Shown piece by piece: positions 61,383 to 64,000 of a DNA stretch of 64,000 nucleotides. Each line of letters starts with the position of its first letter. Position 1 is the stretch's first letter. The position numbers were made by a program, and so were the translations under genes. The stretch is taken from the NCBI RefSeq assembly GCF_029633865.1, contig NC_079222.1:28520166-28584165 (forward strand), in the 5' to 3' direction. The DNA comes from Lampris incognitus (lineage: Eukaryota > Chordata > Actinopteri > Lampriformes > Lampridae). The notes beneath the pieces were generated by a model. It made no database searches, was not told the origin of the DNA, and saw only the letters and a program-made list of their open reading frames with translations.

Positions 61383-62462
61383 TCACACTTTAGTGGCCAG
61401 AGACTGCGCATCTGTCTTTTGGGAGGACTGTGAGCTAGCAGGGCTGGCATGCAAAGACTTCTTCAGGCTGAGCAGACACAGACATTGAGAGCGAAAGCGC
61501 AGGTCAAAGAAGGCATAAAGGAAGGGGTTAAGGCAGCTGTTGATGTAGGCCAAACAGGTAGCATAGGGGTGAGCCACCAGAAGAAAGCTTAGGAAGGTGC
61601 AGGTATCAGGAGCCAATTTTATGTAAGAAAGGGCATCGGCACTCTTCAGCACATGGAACGGCATCCAGCAGGCAGCAAACACCACGACCAGTGTGGTGAT
61701 TATCTTTAGCAGCCTCCGCTTGCGCTGGTCCTCCTTGCGTAGACTGTTGAAGTGGCGGGTGATTGTGGAGCCAATGAAGCAGTAACAGACCATCATTGCC
61801 AGGAAAGGCAGAAGAAAGCCCAGGGCTGAGGAGGATATGCTGAGGCCTGCGACCCACAGATTCTCCTGTTTCTTATCTGTCACTACAAGGCTAAAGTCCA
61901 TGACACAGGAGGTGCGGTTACTTCTCACATCATGTTTGGTGGTGCGGAAGATAAGAGTTGGGGCTGCCAGTAGTACAGACAGGAGCCAAATAGCTGTCAG
62001 GGAGGCTCGCATGTGACCTCGGGTGCGTAGTTGCGTGCTGGACAAAGAGTGGACGATGGCCAAGTAGCGGTCGAAGCTCATACAGGTGAGGCAGAAAACA
62101 CTGGCATACATGTTCAGGAGGACCACATAACTGCTGATCTTACAGAGGGCCACCCCAAAGGGCCAGTGGTACCCCAGAGCAGTATATACTGCCCACAGAG
62201 GAAGGGTGACCACAAATGTGAGGTCAGCTAGAGCCAGATTGCCAATGTAGACATCCGCTGCCCGTCGTTTGCCCTGGGCTCTCCATACAGTGAAGATAAC
62301 CACTCCATTTCCAGAGAGGCCAAGGATGAAGATCAACATGTAGAGCACTGGGACGACAGCATACGAAGGCTCCCATTCAGAGTAGTCACACATGCTGGAG
62401 TTTTCTGAGTCTCCATAGTCATAGTAGTCATAAGGATTTTCGGTTGGTAGCTCCATCTCCAT
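61383..62462 (-). CDS. aplnr: Apelin receptor (class A GPCR)
   Basis: Plasma-membrane receptor for apelin and Elabela/Toddler, Gi-coupled, acting in heart and vessel development. A single coding exon, 359 codons (human 380). The N-terminus is acidic and Tyr-rich (PYDYYDYGDSENSSMCDYSE) with one sequon at N21. Seven membrane segments are readable. Landmarks: GN52 in TM1, LALAD80 in TM2, the TM3 Cys C107 paired with a Cys after NRTS in loop 2, DRY at 131-133, CWMPFH in TM6, NPFLY in TM7, then FDLRFRSQCLCLL, with palmitoylatable Cys. The C-terminus LATKV is a class I PDZ-type end. ADVYIGNLALADLTFVVTLP and the SQCLCLL tail match fish aplnr proteins. The start is the Met at 62462: the longer upstream frame runs through the TATA box and 5' UTR and is not protein-like. 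Paralogue a or b not decided. Confidence 0.94.
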   Translation of the reverse strand: MEMELPTENPYDYYDYGDSENSSMCDYSEWEPSYAVVPVLYMLIFILGLSGNGVVIFTVWRAQGKRRAADVYIGNLALADLTFVVTLPLWAVYTALGYHWPFGVALCKISSYVVLLNMYASVFCLTCMSFDRYLAIVHSLSSTQLRTRGHMRASLTAIWLLSVLLAAPTLIFRTTKHDVRSNRTSCVMDFSLVVTDKKQENLWVAGLSISSSALGFLLPFLAMMVCYCFIGSTITRHFNSLRKEDQRKRRLLKIITTLVVVFAACWMPFHVLKSADALSYIKLAPDTCTFLSFLLVAHPYATCLAYINSCLNPFLYAFFDLRFRSQCLCLLSLKKSLHASPASSQSSQKTDAQSLATKV

Positions 62463-62589
62463 TCTTTCTTGTCTAATCAATCTTCGTAGTACTCCAACTC
62501 TTATCACTTTCCTCAGTGTTTTGCCACTGTTGCTGCTAACTAAAATAGCTTCTTTCACTTTCCAACATAAAGGATATATGGTCAAAATA

Positions 62590-62640
62590 GAGCTGGTGTA
62601 GTTGAAAGCACTCTGCTGTCTGCCCTTTATATACTTCCAC
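62590..62640 (-). promoter_or_regulatory. aplnr core promoter, TATA box
   Basis: Minus strand GTATATAAAG at 62634-62625 is a good TATA box. Transcription would start near 62600, giving a 5' UTR of about 135 nt with no intron needed. A purine-rich (GGGA)n tract lies upstream at 62694-62717. Confidence 0.65.
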
Positions 62641-62693
62641 AGCCAGAAGTACCCTCCCAGGACATCCCCCTGCTCCCCTCCGTCACCCCTCCT

Positions 62694-62717
62694 CCTCCCT
62701 CCCTCCCTCCCTCCCTC
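62694..62717. repeat. (CCCT)n tract upstream of aplnr
   Basis: About six CTCC/CCCT units, purine-rich on the gene strand, some 60 bp upstream of the TATA box. Confidence 0.85.
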
Positions 62718-62739
62718 ACTGACCATGCACAGCATACAT

Positions 62740-63535
62740 GCCTATTATTCCCTCCATTGATTTGCTATGTGCCTAATCTTATAATTCATGCTAAAGAAAT
62801 CTTGCTGCAAGTTTTGGTGATAAGTTGAAAAGCCAACACTAACATGCACATTTAAAACTACATTTCATTAAGTTGTAAATGGTGGGGGAAAAAATCAGAG
62901 CAAAATTGAGCTAGGATCTGTCTTTTAAGATCATTCTTCTACCAGTCATTCAGAAAATTGGCACAAATTGTTATATCTCAGAATGAAAGCTGCTTTGTGG
63001 GATTCAAACCTTGCATTAATACATCTACAGTTCTTTTAAAAAAAAAACAAAAAAAAAAACCTCGGCTCAGGGTTTTATCATGAAACTTGCTGAACATGAA
63101 ACAAGAACCTTTACTGCAGCTGTTCGAGCATACGTGCACACTAAGTGCTTAAGACAGTAATTTAGCACAAATTCTCTCTCTCTTTGTGTGTTTTATTGTT
63201 GTTCTCCCTGTGCAGATGTAACAGTATTTGGCGTCACAGGTGGGAGAACTCTTTCTGCAAGCTGCTCTTTCTTTCAGCAGAGCGGTAGCAGTGGCGCCAT
63301 GGCACTGAGCGTCTGAGACACAACTACTGTATCACTCAACAGTTCTCTCCTCCACTGATGCACTCCTCCACCCTCCCATCTCAGCCCTCCAAATCTCTCC
63401 ATCACCCTGCCCACTCATCTCACTCTTCCCCTGATCAAGAAGGGGAAAGAATGATTTCCCTCTCCTTGAGTTTTGCCGACGTCATTTACACTTAGTGATA
63501 CATTTGTTATTTTTAACTTACTGGATGTGAGGTGA
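62740..63535. other. aplnr 5' flank, nothing recognised
   Basis: No exon or repeat seen; likely to contain regulatory sequence given its position, but none is identified. Confidence 0.3.
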
Positions 63536-63539
63536 GGTC

Positions 63540-64000
63540 TCCTCCGAGAATCGTCACCTTAACATGGTGGAGGGCTTTGTGTGTCCCGGTGATCCTGGGA
63601 GCTGTGTTGATGGGGGCAATAGCCCCTGGTAGGGTCTCCCAAGGCAAATTGGCTCCAGGGGAGGGGCCATACTAAGAGCGATCCTCAAAAAACCCAATGA
63701 ATATACACCAGCAGAGTTACAGCATCTCGCCCGGAAAAGGGAATCCAGTGCCCCCTGCTGGAGCCAGACCTGAGAGAGGAGCGTGCCAGCGAGTGTCTGG
63801 TGGCCAGGCCTGGGCCCAGCCCGAAAAAACAACATGGAGCCACCACCCCGTGGACCCACCACACGTGAGGATGAACACTGGAGTAGGGTGCAACGCAGGC
63901 CGGGTGGCAGGCAAAGGCAGGGACCAGGGCGTGCCGACTTCCGGCATCGCAGATTGGTCCTTTGGATGTGGAATGTCACCTCCCTGGCAGGGAAGGAGCC
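63540..64000 (+). mobile_element. LINE 5' region (cut by window end)
   Basis: ATGGTGGAGGGCTTTGTGTG and CCCGGTGATCCTGGGAGCTG start the usual 5' part of a fish LINE. The last bases encode LWMWNVTSLAGKEP, the start of its endonuclease domain. The family appears to match the 3' end at 19767-20210. Frames before this are broken. Confidence 0.7.

Noticed and set aside
62463-62735. A longer N-terminus for the apelin receptor starting at 62735
   Set aside because: It would translate through the TATA box and the (GGGA)n tract; the Met at 62462 fits the family length.

Overview
The window looks like teleost fish nuclear DNA. It has intron-rich vertebrate genes, fish-type Ty3/gypsy, L2, RTE, hAT and Tc1-like elements, several tRNA-headed SINEs, many long CA/GA/GATA microsatellites and a 200-base N gap. 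Four protein-coding genes can be read, all on the minus strand. (1) scarb2 (LIMP-2), partial, coding exons 1-6 at 17150 down to 2162. (2) tcirg1, the V-ATPase a3 subunit, complete, 20 coding exons between 37543 and 27343 and 846 codons. (3) nfkbil1, complete, 4 coding exons between 42895 and 40528 and 359 codons. (4) aplnr, the apelin receptor, a single coding exon at 62462-61383 and 359 codons. Exon borders were set by hand from homology, GT/AG sites and reading-frame closure.

Layout. 1-17150: scarb2 and its TE-filled introns. Intron 5 (2282-11748) holds an L2 LINE split by a young 4.47-kb gypsy element (5008-9478), then an RTE LINE fragment that carries a short repeat. Intron 4 holds a 2.39-kb hAT transposon (12302-14690) with an intact 645-aa ORF. 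A Tc1-like fragment lies at the left edge. 17151-27342: a repeat-rich intergenic stretch with LINE fragments and microsatellites. 27343-37543: tcirg1, with SINEs and an RTE fragment in its introns. 37544-40527: the tcirg1 5' flank and a foldback element. 40528-42895: nfkbil1. 42896-61382: no host gene recognised; MITE-like inverted repeats, an assembly gap inside an RTE fragment, microsatellites, SINEs, a likely solo LTR, a decayed gypsy copy and tRNA-like repeats. 61383-62640: aplnr and its TATA promoter. 63540-64000: the 5' part of a LINE.

scarb2 and tcirg1 both encode lysosomal membrane proteins (glucocerebrosidase receptor and proton pump subunit). nfkbil1 is nuclear and aplnr is a plasma-membrane GPCR, so the four genes do not form a pathway. 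I saw no sign of a novel multi-gene system. The most notable items are two apparently intact, recently inserted transposons with clean target-site duplications, a pair of overlapping perfect palindromes in a dead gypsy copy, a perfect 25-bp hairpin in scarb2 intron 1, and a C-terminal ExxxLL motif in the a3 subunit.
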